Below, piece by piece: positions 16,061 to 28,978 of a DNA stretch of 64,000 nt. This DNA comes from Candidatus Gillettellia adelgis (lineage in GTDB: Bacteria > Pseudomonadota > Gammaproteobacteria > Enterobacterales > Enterobacteriaceae). The stretch spans positions 1,240,001-1,304,000 of the forward strand of contig CP047043.1 in NCBI GenBank assembly GCA_020541285.1, given 5' to 3'. The notes under the pieces were generated by a model. It saw nothing but the letters and a program-made list of their open reading frames with translations, was not told the origin of the DNA and did no database searches. Numbering within the stretch: position 1 is the first letter of the stretch; each line of letters begins with the position of its first letter. The translations under genes and the position numbers were made by a program.

Positions 16061-17926
16061 TTATAATGCCAACCAACTTTCAATTTGGTCTTGAATACCA
16101 ACTGCATCCAAGGACAAGTCAGCTCGTACTTCTTCTTGTGTGCCTTGTGGTACAAAGTTGTCTGGCAATCCGATATTTAACACTGGTACTAGACGACTAC
16201 TAGATATTAACAATTCATTAACGCCACTGCCAGCACCGCCGATAATGGTGTTCTCTTCTAGTGTTACAAGCACGTTGTGACTGGTTGCCATTTCTAGCAC
16301 TAATTTTTCATCTAACGGTTTAACAAAGCGCATGTCTACTAGTGTAGCATTCAGAACTTCCGCTACCTGCGCAGCTTCCTGTAAAAGAGTGCCAAAATTA
16401 AGGATCGCAATATTTTTACCGATACGGCGTACTATACCCTTACCGATCATCAGCACATTTAATGGTTGTAGTGTAACGCCAATGCCAGTACCACGTGGAT
16501 AACGCACTGCGCTTGGACCATCGTTATAGTGATATCCGGTGTATAACATCTGACGGCATTCATCCTCATCGCTTGGTGTCATAATGATCATCGTCGGAAT
16601 ACAACGCAAGAAAGATAAATCAAATGCACCTTGATGAGTCTGACCGTCAGAACCAACGATACCACCGCGATCAATAGCAAACATTACTGGAAGTGCTTGG
16701 ATAGCCACATCATGAATCAGTTGATCATAAGCACGTTGCAAAAAAGTAGAGTAGATGGCCACTACTGGCTTATAACCGCCAATTGCTAATCCACTCGCAA
16801 AAGTTATCGCGTGCTGTTCAGCAATCGCAACATCAAAATATTGCTGTGGATAATCTCTTGAGAATTGCACCATACCAGAACCTTCGCGCATCGCTGGCGT
16901 AATAGCCATAAGAGCACTATCTTTAGCAGCCATTTCACACAACCAATCACCAAAAATTTTTGAATAACTAGGAAATCTATTGACACTTTTAGGTAATTTA
17001 CCACTAATTGGATTAAACTTTGGCACCGCATGGAAACTAATTGGATCTTTTTCTGCTGGCGCATAACCTCTACCTTTTTTTGTTATGATATGCAGAAGCT
17101 GCGGACCTTTTAGGTTGCGCATATTATTTAATATAGTAGTTAAATTATAAACATCATGCCCATCAATAGGACCAATATAATTAAAACCCAGCCCTTCAAA
17201 TAGCGTACTAGGGATCATTATGCCGTTTAAGCGTTCTGCAGTACATTCTACTAACTCTTCAATTGGTGTAAAGCTAGGGAGCACTTTTCTACCCCCGGCA
17301 CACAACGCAGTGTAGAATTTACTAGATAATAACTGCGCCAAGTGGTTATTTAACGCCCCTACATTTTCAGATATCGACATTGCATTATCATTAAGTACCA
17401 CTAATATATCTGAGTTAATATCCCCAGCATGATTCATCGCCTCAAATGCCATGCCGGCAGTAAGAGCGCCATCGCCAATCACACAGACAGTTCGGCGGCC
17501 TTCTCCTTCACGCTCTGCTGCTACCGCTATACCGAGACCAGCGCTAATCGAGGTTGAAGAATGACCAACCGATAGCACATCATATATACTTTCAGTACGA
17601 CACGGAAAAGGATGGAGACCATTTTTTTGACGAATAGTAGAAATAGCATCACGGCGGCCAGTTAAGATCTTATGTGGGTAAGCTTGGTGGCCAATATCCC
17701 ATACTAAGCGATCGAACGGTGTATGATAAACATAATGTAATGCCACTGTGAGTTCCACAGCGCCCAATCCGGAAGCGAAGTGACCGCTAGACTGGCTTAC
17801 ACTGTCTAATAAATACTGCCGCAGTTCATTACACAGCTTTAATAAGCTTTCTTTAGGCAGTAAACGGAGTTGACTGGGATTTTCTACTAACGCCAAGGTT
17901 GGATAACGAACTATATTAAAACTCAT
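16061..17926 (-). CDS. dxs: 1-deoxy-D-xylulose-5-phosphate synthase
   Basis: Thiamine-diphosphate enzyme joining pyruvate and glyceraldehyde 3-phosphate, the first step of the MEP isoprenoid pathway; its product also feeds thiamine and pyridoxal synthesis. At 621 residues it has full family length (620 in E. coli). The active-site His49 ([10 protein letters not shown]), the TPP motif from GDGALTAGM at 151 to NDN at 179-181, and Glu370 in AIAEQHA are present. NDN is followed by Ala where E. coli has Glu, a position that varies in the family. The C-terminal transketolase-like part, with GGAGSGVNE and the DMRFVKPLD stretch, is intact. It follows ispA on the same strand after 196 bases, a looser version of the xseB-ispA-dxs operon. 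Confidence 0.96.
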   Translation of the reverse strand: MSFNIVRYPTLALVENPSQLRLLPKESLLKLCNELRQYLLDSVSQSSGHFASGLGAVELTVALHYVYHTPFDRLVWDIGHQAYPHKILTGRRDAISTIRQKNGLHPFPCRTESIYDVLSVGHSSTSISAGLGIAVAAEREGEGRRTVCVIGDGALTAGMAFEAMNHAGDINSDILVVLNDNAMSISENVGALNNHLAQLLSSKFYTALCAGGRKVLPSFTPIEELVECTAERLNGIMIPSTLFEGLGFNYIGPIDGHDVYNLTTILNNMRNLKGPQLLHIITKKGRGYAPAEKDPISFHAVPKFNPISGKLPKSVNRFPSYSKIFGDWLCEMAAKDSALMAITPAMREGSGMVQFSRDYPQQYFDVAIAEQHAITFASGLAIGGYKPVVAIYSTFLQRAYDQLIHDVAIQALPVMFAIDRGGIVGSDGQTHQGAFDLSFLRCIPTMIIMTPSDEDECRQMLYTGYHYNDGPSAVRYPRGTGIGVTLQPLNVLMIGKGIVRRIGKNIAILNFGTLLQEAAQVAEVLNATLVDMRFVKPLDEKLVLEMATSHNVLVTLEENTIIGGAGSGVNELLISSSRLVPVLNIGLPDNFVPQGTQEEVRADLSLDAVGIQDQIESWLAL

Positions 17927-18122
17927 TTGATACTCATATCAATGAATTGCGAACTATATCTTTTAAGTAACAGTAATTTTAACGTTTAATTGCACTGCAC
18001 CCTATTAGTGCTTTATAAACAACACCTAAATTCGTTTTTAATATATTTAACACTCTAGTGACTAGGTATTACGCAGTCACTCTCCTATCGCAATATAAAA
18101 CTTCTTGGTACCATCGCACATG

Positions 18123-19049
18123 CTAAGTATCACGTTGAATAATAAAACTAGCTAGTGCTCGCAATGACATTGTATTATACGATTGAGCTTCCAAAGTGTT
18201 TAATGCAACTAATGCTTCCTGATACAATTCCCATGCCTTAACCTTCGCAGTATCCACCCCTAATAAATTCGGGTAAGTGCTTTTGCAGTTTTTCTGATCT
18301 ACTCCTTTGTGTTTACCGATTTTTTCTGTTTTACCAATAACATCTAAAATATCATCTTGCACTTGAAAAGCCAAACCAATCGAAGTAGCATAATAATCCA
18401 GAAACGGTAAAGCAGCTCGACTAGATTCACCCGCGGCCAACGCACCAAGACGAATTGCTATACGGAATAGACTACTGGTTTTATAATTATAAATCCGTTC
18501 TAGCGCTGTCAGACTAATCTTCTTACTTGTCGCCTTCATATCCATTGACTGCCCTCCACATAGACCAGCTATACCAGAAGAAGCTGCGAGTTCAGACAAC
18601 ATAGCTAATCGATCACGCAACGCGACATTTGGCATGTCTGCATCCGCTAAAATAGAAAACGCGAGAGTTTGTAATGCATCACCAGCTAAAATTGCATTAG
18701 CTTCGCCAAATTTTATATGACAAGTCGGTTTTCCACGGCGTAAATCATCATTATCGAATGCGGGGAGATCGTCATGAATCAAGGAATAGGCATGCATACA
18801 CTCAACTGCAGCAGCAGGTGCATCCAGGCTATTTTTCGCAATACCAAACATCTGACCAGTGGCATAAAGCAAGAATGGACGTAAGCGCTTGCCACCTAAC
18901 AATACACCGTGACGCATAGCTGCTACTAACTCGCTATCATCAAATGGTAAAAACGCGATAAAATCCAGCAATATGCGATCAATACGCTCGCGACAAGCTA
19001 GTAATTGCGTAGTAAAGTCATCGGATTGAGAGGGATTGGGCATAACCAT
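18123..19049 (-). CDS. ispA: farnesyl diphosphate synthase
   Basis: Prenyltransferase condensing IPP with DMAPP and GPP to farnesyl diphosphate, the precursor of undecaprenyl phosphate and of quinone tails. The first aspartate-rich motif DDLPAFD is at residues 93-99 and the second, DDILD, at 232-236. GGKRLRPFL at 52-60 and the YNYKT substrate lysine region are also intact. The length of 308 slightly exceeds the E. coli 299 because of the N-terminus. An ATG two codons further in is an alternative; GAGG lies about 12 bases upstream of the chosen start. xseB, normally overlapping its 5' end, is not recognisable. Together with dxs it keeps the start and the elongation step of isoprenoid synthesis. 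Confidence 0.95.
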   Translation of the reverse strand: MVMPNPSQSDDFTTQLLACRERIDRILLDFIAFLPFDDSELVAAMRHGVLLGGKRLRPFLLYATGQMFGIAKNSLDAPAAAVECMHAYSLIHDDLPAFDNDDLRRGKPTCHIKFGEANAILAGDALQTLAFSILADADMPNVALRDRLAMLSELAASSGIAGLCGGQSMDMKATSKKISLTALERIYNYKTSSLFRIAIRLGALAAGESSRAALPFLDYYATSIGLAFQVQDDILDVIGKTEKIGKHKGVDQKNCKSTYPNLLGVDTAKVKAWELYQEALVALNTLEAQSYNTMSLRALASFIIQRDT

Positions 19050-21528
19050 TACTCAGCACCTCAGATAAAAGGCATTAGTCGTACATGCTGGTGTTTTCCA
19101 ATTAATAGATACGTTTTACGCCACTAGTTGTGGCATTATTGACTCTGATATACAAATTATACACTGAATTTAAATGTATTCAGTAGGTCTTGCAAAAGTA
19201 AGATATAAAATTCTCGGCATGCCATGATATTTTTTATCTCGTTTAAAGAGCCTTCACAATAGACGTTTTGATTTGTTGTTATCTAGTATCACCTAGTGAT
19301 TTTAATTATTTTATTTTATATCATTGTATGCATTAAGATTTTATCCATTATGTTATCGAATTTTAATAAGCAAATCATGGTAGATATACCGCACTCTATT
19401 CTACTATAGAGACTAATATTAGTATGATATCCTCTATGTTGGTATTTTTTTTACATAATAAAGACTATTATAAGTTTATAAGTAAATGATTTTTAGCACT
19501 GAGAATCACGTACTAAGTTGTACGTTGATCTCTTCTTCAAACTTTACGAATGAATACTATTAACGTCTTTAAGTGAGAAGGACGCATGTCGAAGTTCATT
19601 CTAATAGCATCGCCAATAATTTCTAATACATTAACATGTATGCATAATTAACATCTATTATATTGTAACAATAAAAACATAATTTGTCTTAGTATTCAAT
19701 ACTCCTATGTGAACCAACGCTAGCGACTTACCGTAAATCAGAAAACATTAAACTTTTCTTTTTTAGCAATACATCTTAAAAAGCAAAACTTTATTTTATA
19801 TAATCTGCAATGCTATGTAAAAATAGGGAAGATTAATACATCAAAACATGTTAGTACGTTTCACTGATCTATACGTAACAATAGGTGCGATAACTAAAAA
19901 TAATTAGGTGACATTAATAAAAAAATAATACAGCAACACGGTAATTATCTTATTAGCACTGTAGGAAGATATATCATTTTTTCTACAACGAGATTTAATG
20001 CAAATGTATAACTGTATGCTGCTATCTACTGATATAGAGTACTTACTGTGTAAGTATATATACTTAACTTAACAAGAATAATGCATAAAATTAGCATTCA
20101 ACAGGTGCTTGCCTATTAATTGCAGCACACCCGTATCAACTTATATAAGACATGTACTATTATTAAAATTTTTATTCATGTAAAACAACATATCATAAAA
20201 GATCAATAATAGGTAGATAAACGTAATATTAGAACATGTCATGGAATATGCTGTTTGACAGATTGCAATACGTTGTAGGATAAAATCTCTAGACACTAGA
20301 AAATGCTGAGTGAAATATTAATTTAAAAATTAACTAAACATTATCTAACCAATTATGTTAATGATACACTGTATTTATTCACTGGTTCGCGTAATAAAAA
20401 GCACAATTTACTTGTTGCATCAATGACTCTAGTGTCATGATTTATTTTAGTTTTATAACTTTACTAGCGCAGTACTCTCATCACGTAACATTTATCGCCC
20501 CACTTTTATAAATACCATACTTTTGGAGATATAGTCGAGTATCTATAACACAGGATAAAAGGCTTACTTATTATACTTTTTACTCTGATCTTTAAATACA
20601 TTACACATATACCGGATTATTTTGAAGTAATGCACTCGAATAACATAAAGCAATTAATTATCTTGTTAAACATTGCTTACTGAACCTATATAACAAATAA
20701 TACAAAAATAATCGTGCATTTTTTATTGGCGTGCCTTTATAGTACAGTAACAGTGCTTGTATCAGCACATTTATTAATTGTGATTACTCGATTGTTGCAA
20801 AGACCATATATGCAAATTCTCGTGCTACTACATTCTGAATATTACAGAATCGATATTTAAGCGGAGGAGAGTCAACTGTTTCAAGTGTCTCTAGTTCCTA
20901 TGTTTAAAAATAGAAATCATATCACATATTAAGTGTATCTTTTATATTAGAGAAAGATCGTTAAAAACAAGATAACCGTATTATACCTACTAGCTACTTT
21001 TTTTAGTTTTTGTCTAGATTTCGATACAAGATCTGTAATACACATACACGATATTTTGTACAGCATAGTCGGACTCTGTGTCTGCTAAAATTAGCGTGGT
21101 ATCAAATACCTCATGATATCTAACATAGGGGTAGTGTATAGCATATTATACATCAACGGCTTAAATTGTTATTTATACAACTAATATAAATCTGTTATTA
21201 TATAATCAGTTATCATGCAATGTATACTATACTTAAATATCTATGAAGACCTTATATAAGGCGTAAACGTTATATGGCTCAAGACTCAGTAAAACCCCAT
21301 TGTAAGAAAGCCTGCTATAAACAACAAAATCTAGCAATCATTATAAGATGGCAAATTGAAATAGGTAAAATAGATCTCTGAATGTAATCAGTGCAGTCTG
21401 TTATCAATATCTAATATGACAGAATATCATTCTTATTGATACCTAGAATTAAGATTAATTTAGATAAAATACAATAAATTTTCTGATAAGAATCCAGCAT
21501 CTTTAATAATTATAAATATCTAGTAGCA
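19050..21528. other. AT-rich stretch of 2.5 kb, no gene recognised
   Basis: Expected neighbours such as xseB and thiI could not be read. A 36-codon frame near 21274 (starting MAQDSVKPHCKK) is the only item with a protein-like look, and it is too short to support. Confidence 0.55.
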
Positions 21529-22392
21529 TTACTCTACGTTCTGAATCTGTTCACGCATTTGCTCAACTAGCACCTTCAACTCAATAGCAGAAGCCGTAAC
21601 ATCAGTGTTAATTGATTTCGAGGCTAATGTATTGGATTCACGATGAAGCTCCTGCATCATAAAGTCAAGACGACGACCTACCGCTTCTTTTTTCTGTAGA
21701 ATCTTGTGCGTTTCCTTTATGTGCGTTTCTAGACGATCCAACTCTTCATCAATATCCATGCGCTGTGCCATTAGTACAAATTCTTGCTCTATGCGGGGAG
21801 CTTCTATTTTTATTTGAATTTCTTCTAACTTACTCACTAATCGCTCGCGTTGCCATTGTAAAATACTTGGCATCTGGCGGCGTATTTTACCCACTTCAGC
21901 ACTTACGCCATTTAAGCGCTGCTCAATAAGGACTTTTAATATGGCGCCCTCACTTTCACGCACGGCAACAAAATCATCTAGCGCGCAGTCCAGTGCCTGC
22001 ATTAATTCACTGCTAATAGCATCCAGATTTTGCGCTATATCGGAAATTACACCTGGCCAACGCAACATATCAATTAGATCGATCTCCCCTTCACCACTGC
22101 GTGTTTTTACCCAATTTACAGCTTTTATAAGTTGCTTAGCTAGTGCTTCATTTATAGTAATCGAGCTGATCGCATATGGATCTAACTCAAAAAATAGGTT
22201 ACACTCGAATTTACCACGGGTCAAAAAATAACGAATACGTTTTCGGATTACTGGCTCTAAGCTCCGGAATTGATCTGGAAGACGGATGTGCGTTTCCAAA
22301 TAGCGTTGGTTAACAGAGCGCAACTCCCATGTTGCGCTCCCCCATGTACTATTAATTTCACGCCTAGCATAGGCGGTCATGCTGCGTATCAT
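21529..22392 (-). CDS. yicC: YicC family protein (endoribonuclease)
   Basis: The 287 residues match E. coli YicC exactly in length and align end to end, from MIRSMTAYAR to a C-terminal helix rich in conserved residues (AIELKVLVEQMREQIQN). The family is reported to be an endoribonuclease affecting small-RNA turnover, including RyhB in E. coli. The middle is a long charged helical region, and the C-terminal part ESNTLASKSIN is the most conserved signature. A good GAGG lies about 7 bases before the ATG. It stands divergent from the rph pseudogene, which is the enterobacterial arrangement. Its survival beside dead rph suggests a role independent of RNase PH. Confidence 0.93.
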   Translation of the reverse strand: MIRSMTAYARREINSTWGSATWELRSVNQRYLETHIRLPDQFRSLEPVIRKRIRYFLTRGKFECNLFFELDPYAISSITINEALAKQLIKAVNWVKTRSGEGEIDLIDMLRWPGVISDIAQNLDAISSELMQALDCALDDFVAVRESEGAILKVLIEQRLNGVSAEVGKIRRQMPSILQWQRERLVSKLEEIQIKIEAPRIEQEFVLMAQRMDIDEELDRLETHIKETHKILQKKEAVGRRLDFMMQELHRESNTLASKSINTDVTASAIELKVLVEQMREQIQNVE

Positions 22393-22514
22393 ATTCGTGC
22401 CTCATAATAGCAAACTCAAGTGATTATAGTCTTTTTTCTGTAAGCAGCACAGGCATTAAATAATCCGGCACTCATAACATGTGCTTAACTATTGGTTTAA
22501 AACCAGAGAAAACC

Positions 22515-23100
22515 AATGCTTCCTACAGGAAGATCACCAGAATATGTTTGTTGACTAATATTAACACGTTACTACATTCACTATACTGTTGAAAGAATTG
22601 GTGCTGGTAGAATATGGGGCGCTACTAGAGTTTTATGCCCTGCTACAGTAGAAGGAGGTGTACCACGTTTACTGAAAAACCGAGGACAAGGTTTTGCATT
22701 ATCGTCAAATACACAGCATGCTACCGCGCTCTACTCATAGTCGTAATATTCGCGAAGTTGTCAAAGGCAAACAGAACGGCAGAACACTAGAAATTCAACG
22801 ATTAATTGCACCTTCATTATGCGCAGTCATAGATCTGAAATTAGGTGCGTTTATTATTACTTTATATTGAGATCTCTTACAGGCCGATAGCAATACTCCT
22901 GTCTCTGCTATTTCTGGCGCTTGTCTAACCCTGCTTGATGCACAAAATGCACTAGTAGATAGTGATACACTAAAATAGAGTCCGATAAAAGAACGAGTAG
23001 TAGCGATTCCTTTAGGTATAGTTAACGGTGATATAAAATGTGGTTTAGAATATCACAAAGACTCTCATGCCGAGACTGGCATGAAAACGTAGTGTAGATC
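22515..23100 (+). pseudogene. rph: rph pseudogene (RNase PH)
   Basis: The start still reads MLPTGRSPEYV (compare MRPAGRSNNQV), followed by stops. In the following frames [39 protein letters not shown] with [11 protein letters not shown], and near the end AIPLGIVNGDIKCGLEY with HAETGM are collinear with RNase PH. At least several frameshifts and stops interrupt it, including a stop after SDTLK. The 3' quarter is no longer readable with confidence. RNase PH trims tRNA 3' ends and is dispensable when other exonucleases are present. Position and direction relative to yicC are as in E. coli. Confidence 0.9.
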
Positions 23101-24690
23101 AATTCTTTTAGATAACGAGGAAATCGCCGTTATATTTAATACTTTTATGACAATACTAATAAGATATACAAAGCAGATCAAACATAGAAGAAATCAAACT
23201 TTCATAATATTAATGAGCGAAGTTCTGGTGTAATAAACAGTATTCAATTAAATTCTCATACCTTGAAAATTAGCTAGATAAACCTGCGTTTCTTGAATGC
23301 TCATCCATAAAAATAGACATTATCTTATATGATGAGAGATTTATACCACAATATTAATAGCTGCCAATATAACTTTTTAGTCGCTATCTAGCTTAGATGA
23401 CATAGGGTTTTTAATAATTTATATAACAAAGTGGTCATGCTGATGTTTATGAGTACGACATATCATTCTTTTTGGCTCATCAGTAAACTTAACTGATAGT
23501 GAAAAATAGAATACTTTGCATAACTCAACAATTCAGCAAGTGCAGTTTGCTTTTAAGTAACGCGATTACTGTTGTTACGATATCCCTAATGAATATATAG
23601 AGATAATCGGCGCTAATATTTTTACCTTGTGTATTTGCTGGTTATTCTTAATGATTAAGAACTTTATCATGTGGATCCTGACGCCATTAAAGCAGCAGAA
23701 TATAATTATTATTTAAAAATGCATGATATCTGCAGGTTGTGAGAATGAAATTGCTTACCTGAAATAAAAAATCTTAAATGCCACGTCAGTTATCAGCGGT
23801 GCACTGTACTCCTAAAACAGGAGAATATAACAAAATGACGCACTCTTTCTCTGACATCTTATTATAAGTCAATACACTACCAATAACAGTCAATATCGAA
23901 TTTTTACATATTTTACAACGCAACTAAAAAGGCAAAGAGAACAAAATCATTCTTTTGCTAAAGACAATGATAACCGGCTTATAGCATCTTATAAACGCAT
24001 AAAATATCATTTATTATCACTTACATTACCTTTATGCTTGATATAATCACGCGTTAATGCACTAAAGATAACATTAGTAATACAATTATAGAGGTATGTA
24101 ATTTTAGTATGATCTTATAAATAATTATACTATACATTGCGCCTAAATAGTGATTCTAACAATCTCATTAACCCTCAAAAAGTATACTCTCAGAAAAATT
24201 TTGAGCATTTTGATACTTCTTATAAAATAAATATGATATATATCATTACACGGTCTTTTTAATAAACTAAAAATTGTAAAATCCATGTGTTATACAGCAT
24301 ATGCCAGCATTCTGGCACTTAAAAATCTTCTATTTTTAACAAAATATCAGGGTTATATTGATATACCTACCGCCATGTCTTCATGTTAACCGCTTCGTCA
24401 ACACCAGTAATATTCTCTTACGCTCATTTTTGATGTTTCTTGCTCCAGGTGTGCTTATTTAAACGTTTATTTACACCATGCAATTTACAAAAATTAACTA
24501 CTAAAAACAAAGATCAGTCTATCAACGCTTATATAATAGCGTTTACAATTTGTAAATTTTTATCTAAACACTCTTAGTACTGTATATCACTTGGAGTGCA
24601 TGATAATAATTAATTCATAACGCCAATTTTCATGCGATTTTGTAATTCTTTAGGAGAAAATTTTTAATTATCTATGATTATATACTAAGA
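23101..24690. other. AT-rich stretch holding lost pyrE/slmA positions
   Basis: By synteny pyrE (+) and slmA (-) should lie here. I could not read pyrE. A possible slmA relic is listed separately. No intact gene is present. Confidence 0.55.
24315..24450 (-). pseudogene. slmA: possible slmA relic (nucleoid occlusion factor)
   Basis: Minus-strand fragments read KNERKRILLVLTKRL, then VGIS, then PDILLKIEDF in shifting frames. These can be laid on SlmA's KRNRREEILQSLALML, VGVS and RMFDSLIEFIED. The place, between rph and dut, and the strand are those of slmA. The match is short and each piece is weak, so this is only a suggestion. Confidence 0.3.
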
Positions 24691-25146
24691 TTAATATCGA
24701 CCAGAGTGACCTAAACCTTTAGTGCTGCGTTGACTGATTTTGAATTCTTCTACTAGGTTGAATTCCACCTGTATAACTGGCACAAAGACCATTTGTGCGA
24801 TACGCTCGCCTGGTTTAATCGTGTAAGATCTTTGATTTCGATTCCATATAGAAATCATCAACTGTCCTTGATAATCAGAGTCGATCAAACCAACTAGATT
24901 ACCTAATATTATTCCATGCTTATGACCGAGACCAGATCTCGGTAGTAACACAGCTGCTAGATTGGCATCAGAAATATGGATTGCTAAACCCGTAGGTAGC
25001 AATATTGTATCATCTGCCATCAATTCCACTGCATTCTCTAAGCACACCCTCAAATCAAGTCCAGCAGAACCTGAAGTAGCATAAGTCGGTAACGGTATAT
25101 CCTGACCGATTCGCGGATTCAAGATTTTAATATCGATTCTTTTCAT
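24691..25146 (-). CDS. dut: dUTP diphosphatase
   Basis: Trimeric dUTPase hydrolysing dUTP to dUMP and pyrophosphate, which keeps uracil out of DNA and supplies dTMP synthesis. It has 151 residues, the same as E. coli. Motif 1 AGLDLR is at 28-33, motif 2 [10 protein letters not shown] at 69-78, motif 3 [13 protein letters not shown] at 82-94 with catalytic Asp89/Asp91 region, and motif 4 PGERIAQM at 112-119. Motif 5, normally glycine-rich with a Phe that stacks on the uracil, is [10 protein letters not shown] at 140-149, so two glycines and the Phe are changed. It overlaps the 3' end of coaBC by 20 bases and is translationally linked with it. Confidence 0.94.
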   Translation of the reverse strand: MKRIDIKILNPRIGQDIPLPTYATSGSAGLDLRVCLENAVELMADDTILLPTGLAIHISDANLAAVLLPRSGLGHKHGIILGNLVGLIDSDYQGQLMISIWNRNQRSYTIKPGERIAQMVFVPVIQVEFNLVEEFKISQRSTKGLGHSGRY

Positions 25147-26344
25147 AATAATGACTAAATATCTCGTCGATTAAACATTGACCAAGGCGTTTTTTATCGT
25201 CAAGTACTAGTCGTCTTTCTCCACCTTGCCAAAAAAGATGCAGTGCATTAGTATTACTTGTAAACCCTTGGTCAGCTAACAATACATTATTAGCACAAAT
25301 TAAATCTAAATTCTTACAAACTAGTTTTTGTTTGGCGTATTTTTCCATATTCTGTGTTTCAGCAGAAAATCCAACGACAAATGGACGATTTTTAGACATA
25401 TTGGCCACACTAGCAACGATATCAGGATTCTTAATCATTTTGATACTAAGCTCGTCGCCTTTTTTTTTGATTTTTTTATCAGCGATCTGTTGAGCACGAT
25501 AATCACCTACAGCAGCACAAGAAATAAAAATATCCTTCTGATCGACGTGCTTGTGCACGGCCTGAAACATCTCCAACGCACTAGTAACGTTTATACGTGT
25601 CACACGAAGTGGTGTTTGTAAATTGACAGGTCCAGTAATTAACGTGACTTTAGCGCCGCGATCAGCAGCAGCATAAGCAATAGAGAAACCCATTTTTCCA
25701 GAGCTATAATTACTAATGAAACGTACTGGATCTAGCGCCTCATGCGTAGGGCCAGCAGTAATCATAATCTTTAAATGTTGTAAATCCTGCACTATAGAAA
25801 AATAGTTATTCGCCAGAATCGCGATATCTTTTGGATTAAGCATGCGACCCAGACCAATATCACCGCAAGCTTGACGTCCGTTATCCGGACCCCATACTAA
25901 CATGCCACGTTGTTGTAATACTTGCAGATTAGCTTTGGTTGCAGTAGCATGATACATTTGTTGATTCATAGAAGGAACTATAGCGATCGGTGCATTAGTC
26001 GCTAGACAGACAGCCGTTAGCACATCATTAGCCATACCAGCAGCAATCCGTGCTAATAAATCAGCAGTCGCTGGTGCCAAAATTATTAAGTCAGCCCATT
26101 TTCCCAATGCAATGTGATTTACTTCCATTTCAGCAACAGGTTCTATAAAATCTTCGAAAACCGGATAACTAGAAGCAGTTTGAAACGTTAATGGCAAAAT
26201 AAATAATTTAGCTGCGCTAGTCATTACGACTCGCACTTCTGCTCCTCTATCGCGCAGTCGATATACTAACTCAGGGCATTTATACGCCGCAATACCGCCA
26301 CTAACGCCAAGAACAATATGTTTTCCTGAAAGTGTTGTTGTCAT
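25127..26344 (-). CDS. coaBC: bifunctional phosphopantothenoylcysteine synthetase/decarboxylase
   Basis: Carries out two successive steps of coenzyme A synthesis: CTP-dependent joining of cysteine to 4'-phosphopantothenate (C-terminal CoaB) and FMN-dependent decarboxylation (N-terminal CoaC). The 405 residues match E. coli Dfp (406). The N-terminal half has [10 protein letters not shown], the active-site His77, PSMNQQM with Asn127, and Cys160 in QACGDIG. The C-terminal half has [10 protein letters not shown], a Lys-rich KKIKKKGDE loop and GFSAET. The loop is encoded by runs of seven and nine A, yet the frame is intact, unlike coaD. The gene overlaps dut. Radical divergence is not seen, so function is likely kept. 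Confidence 0.96.
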   Translation of the reverse strand: MTTTLSGKHIVLGVSGGIAAYKCPELVYRLRDRGAEVRVVMTSAAKLFILPLTFQTASSYPVFEDFIEPVAEMEVNHIALGKWADLIILAPATADLLARIAAGMANDVLTAVCLATNAPIAIVPSMNQQMYHATATKANLQVLQQRGMLVWGPDNGRQACGDIGLGRMLNPKDIAILANNYFSIVQDLQHLKIMITAGPTHEALDPVRFISNYSSGKMGFSIAYAAADRGAKVTLITGPVNLQTPLRVTRINVTSALEMFQAVHKHVDQKDIFISCAAVGDYRAQQIADKKIKKKGDELSIKMIKNPDIVASVANMSKNRPFVVGFSAETQNMEKYAKQKLVCKNLDLICANNVLLADQGFTSNTNALHLFWQGGERRLVLDDKKRLGQCLIDEIFSHYYEKNRY

Positions 26345-28978
26345 AATCGTCTAATCAAAAGATAGAGTATACACGCTTTGCTTTATTTGCCAAATAGATA
26401 CACACTGCTGTTATAATCGGTCCTATTTCATGAGATTGTAACGATAATTCGATGCATTACTAAATGTCTATTAAATACTAGAATGTGGTACAAATATATT
26501 ATTGCTCTTTTAAAAAAGGCGAATAAAGAAGTCAGCTAAAATTATGGCTAAGCTTTTTTCTTTTATTTCTATTGCACCATTAATGATTTAATGGGCGTTT
26601 TATAGTTATAGTTAATGTGACGCTGTTTCCTATATATCTGCACATACAGACCTGATTTCTTCTGTAAGACGCTTTTATTCTGTGCGTTTGTATCTGCATT
26701 AGTAGCCTTGTGCAGCCTTATGACTAACTACTGCAATATCACAGAAATTCATACACTATATTTTTTAGTAAATTAGTTTAAAATAAAGCACAAGTACTTT
26801 TATATAGTAATTTACAGATTGATTACTGGATTCTTCTAATTTAGCCACTGCTCATGCTTATCAGAATAGATCTAATGATCGCAGATCATCTGCTTTGAGA
26901 TTTAAAAGTTATTATTAATCTGACAAAATCATTTGTGTTCAGTGCCTATACTATACTTAAGGGAGAGTAGCGTCTTTCCTATAAAAATATCTTTTATACA
27001 GTGTAGTAATGGTTGTCTCTGTATTGTTGATTATTATGAATAATTTTTATCAGATTCCGATTGACACTATAGAACAGTCGACAATAAGCTTTATTATATC
27101 ATACTCACTAAATTTTTAACAGTTCTGCGCAATGATAACCTACGCTCTTAATGCGTAGTAGGCATCCTCTCGATTACACAATTGTAATTATTAATTATAG
27201 CAACACTAGTGACATTTTACTATTACATATATTATATGATCAGCCTACTAAATTGACTCTATCGTGGAAGTTGAGTATATCTATGATATTTAAACAAGTA
27301 CCAACTATTGCTATGTTTTTACCCGGAATTAGTCTGACGCCGATCTAGCGATATCCCAGAGTTATTTTATGTTAAACAAACATTACTAATCCACAGTTCA
27401 CAGGAAAGGATGATTAACTTTTTCTGCTATTCCACATATGTCGTATGTTTCTGCAACGTCTGTCATGCTTTACCTGTTATCTTTATAAATCAACTTAGAT
27501 CATGTTATATCAATGAAAGATTGTACGCTAAATATTCATTCATGTTTCAGCGAGATCCGTAGACATTTGTATTTATTAAAAATTCCATGATAATTATATA
27601 TTATTTGCAAAAGATGAAGCGAATGATTTAATAAGTTCTGCGATCTATATTAAACTTACATAGTTATTATACTTTTATATAAAAAACTCAGTAACACTAT
27701 TCTTCTAATACTCACTGCAATAGCGGTGTGTGCAGATTATACGTTAGATCGTAGAGAGTCAGTGATTAAATGCAACTGCAACCCTAGAATCTAGTTGAAT
27801 CTTTCTTATGATCAAGAGCTCTCTTTTTGATATTGTCTTTAGTGAAAAATCTTAACCCGTTCTGCTTCACTGAAGATTAATCTTTCTAACATATTGATTC
27901 AGATTTATTCAGAAGGACTTTCGCATGAACATAAGCAGTTTTATTCTCGCATGCATACGCTGTTACATTTTAAAATATAAACCTATGATCATACAATCAG
28001 TAATCTCTCAAGAACTGACTGAAATAAATATATACTAAACTACTCACTTAACCTAAAGAATTACATTGATTTCTTCTAAATATTCACTTTAACCAGTTGC
28101 TAGAATTAATAAGATTATTCATATATATTACTGAAAGCGTGATAAATACATACCATACCTAGTTAATAAACAATTTTAAAACTAGTGTTTTCTAGTTATT
28201 GGATGGTTTGATTTAGAGTGCGCCAGAGCTACGCTAAACCTACCCATGCAGTATGAAAGATGACTAATAAGGTCTATTATAAGTGCATTATACACATAAA
28301 GTACTGCTGGCATGCTGTACTTTATTGAACAAATAATGAACATCAAGAGATGTGTGATTAAATTATCAACAACGCTGTTGTATGCTTGAGAGCCAGAAAC
28401 CCACATACGCAGTATTTAACTATATGCGCTATCATCCGTTAGCATATAAGCCTTTATCTATTACCAAACAACACCAGATCATACTGACCACATAATAATT
28501 CAGTAAGTCCAAAAGGTCTTGCTATTTTATTAAAATTAAATCACTTAATTATCTCGGTGTTAGTCCAAGTAGACCATATCTTGTTTACTAATGTAAATAA
28601 CATGATAAAATCTTTTACGACGTTCCCGTAGAATCTGTAGTCATTTAAAATTTAAAACGTGCAATTAAGCTGCATAATATTTATATTAAACATATTAGAT
28701 TTAGCGTAGCTAATATATTATACTCATTAAAAAACAAGTTACATATGCGTTAGCTTCACTAAATTACGTACGTTATTCACTAATATGTATTTATTTAAAT
28801 CGCCAGAACTCTGGTTATCCTTGTGCTATAACTATTTAGAGTATATCTCAATATATTGCTAGCACCATAATACATCATTCCCTCAAATAGAGGTCTCTAA
28901 ATTAGCCTTAACAACGTCACTCAGAAATTAGCAATCTATAAAAATTTAAGTTATTATGTAATTTTCTGGAGGATAAAC
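26345..28978. other. AT-rich stretch of 2.6 kb, no gene recognised
   Basis: radC normally lies between coaBC and rpmB; no readable piece was found. A few short frames occur (for example at 27151-27348 and 28182-28406) but none resembles a known protein. Confidence 0.55.

Noticed and set aside
21274-21380. 36-codon frame beginning MAQDSVKPHCKK
   Set aside because: Somewhat protein-like but very short, without a good ribosome site or a recognisable family.
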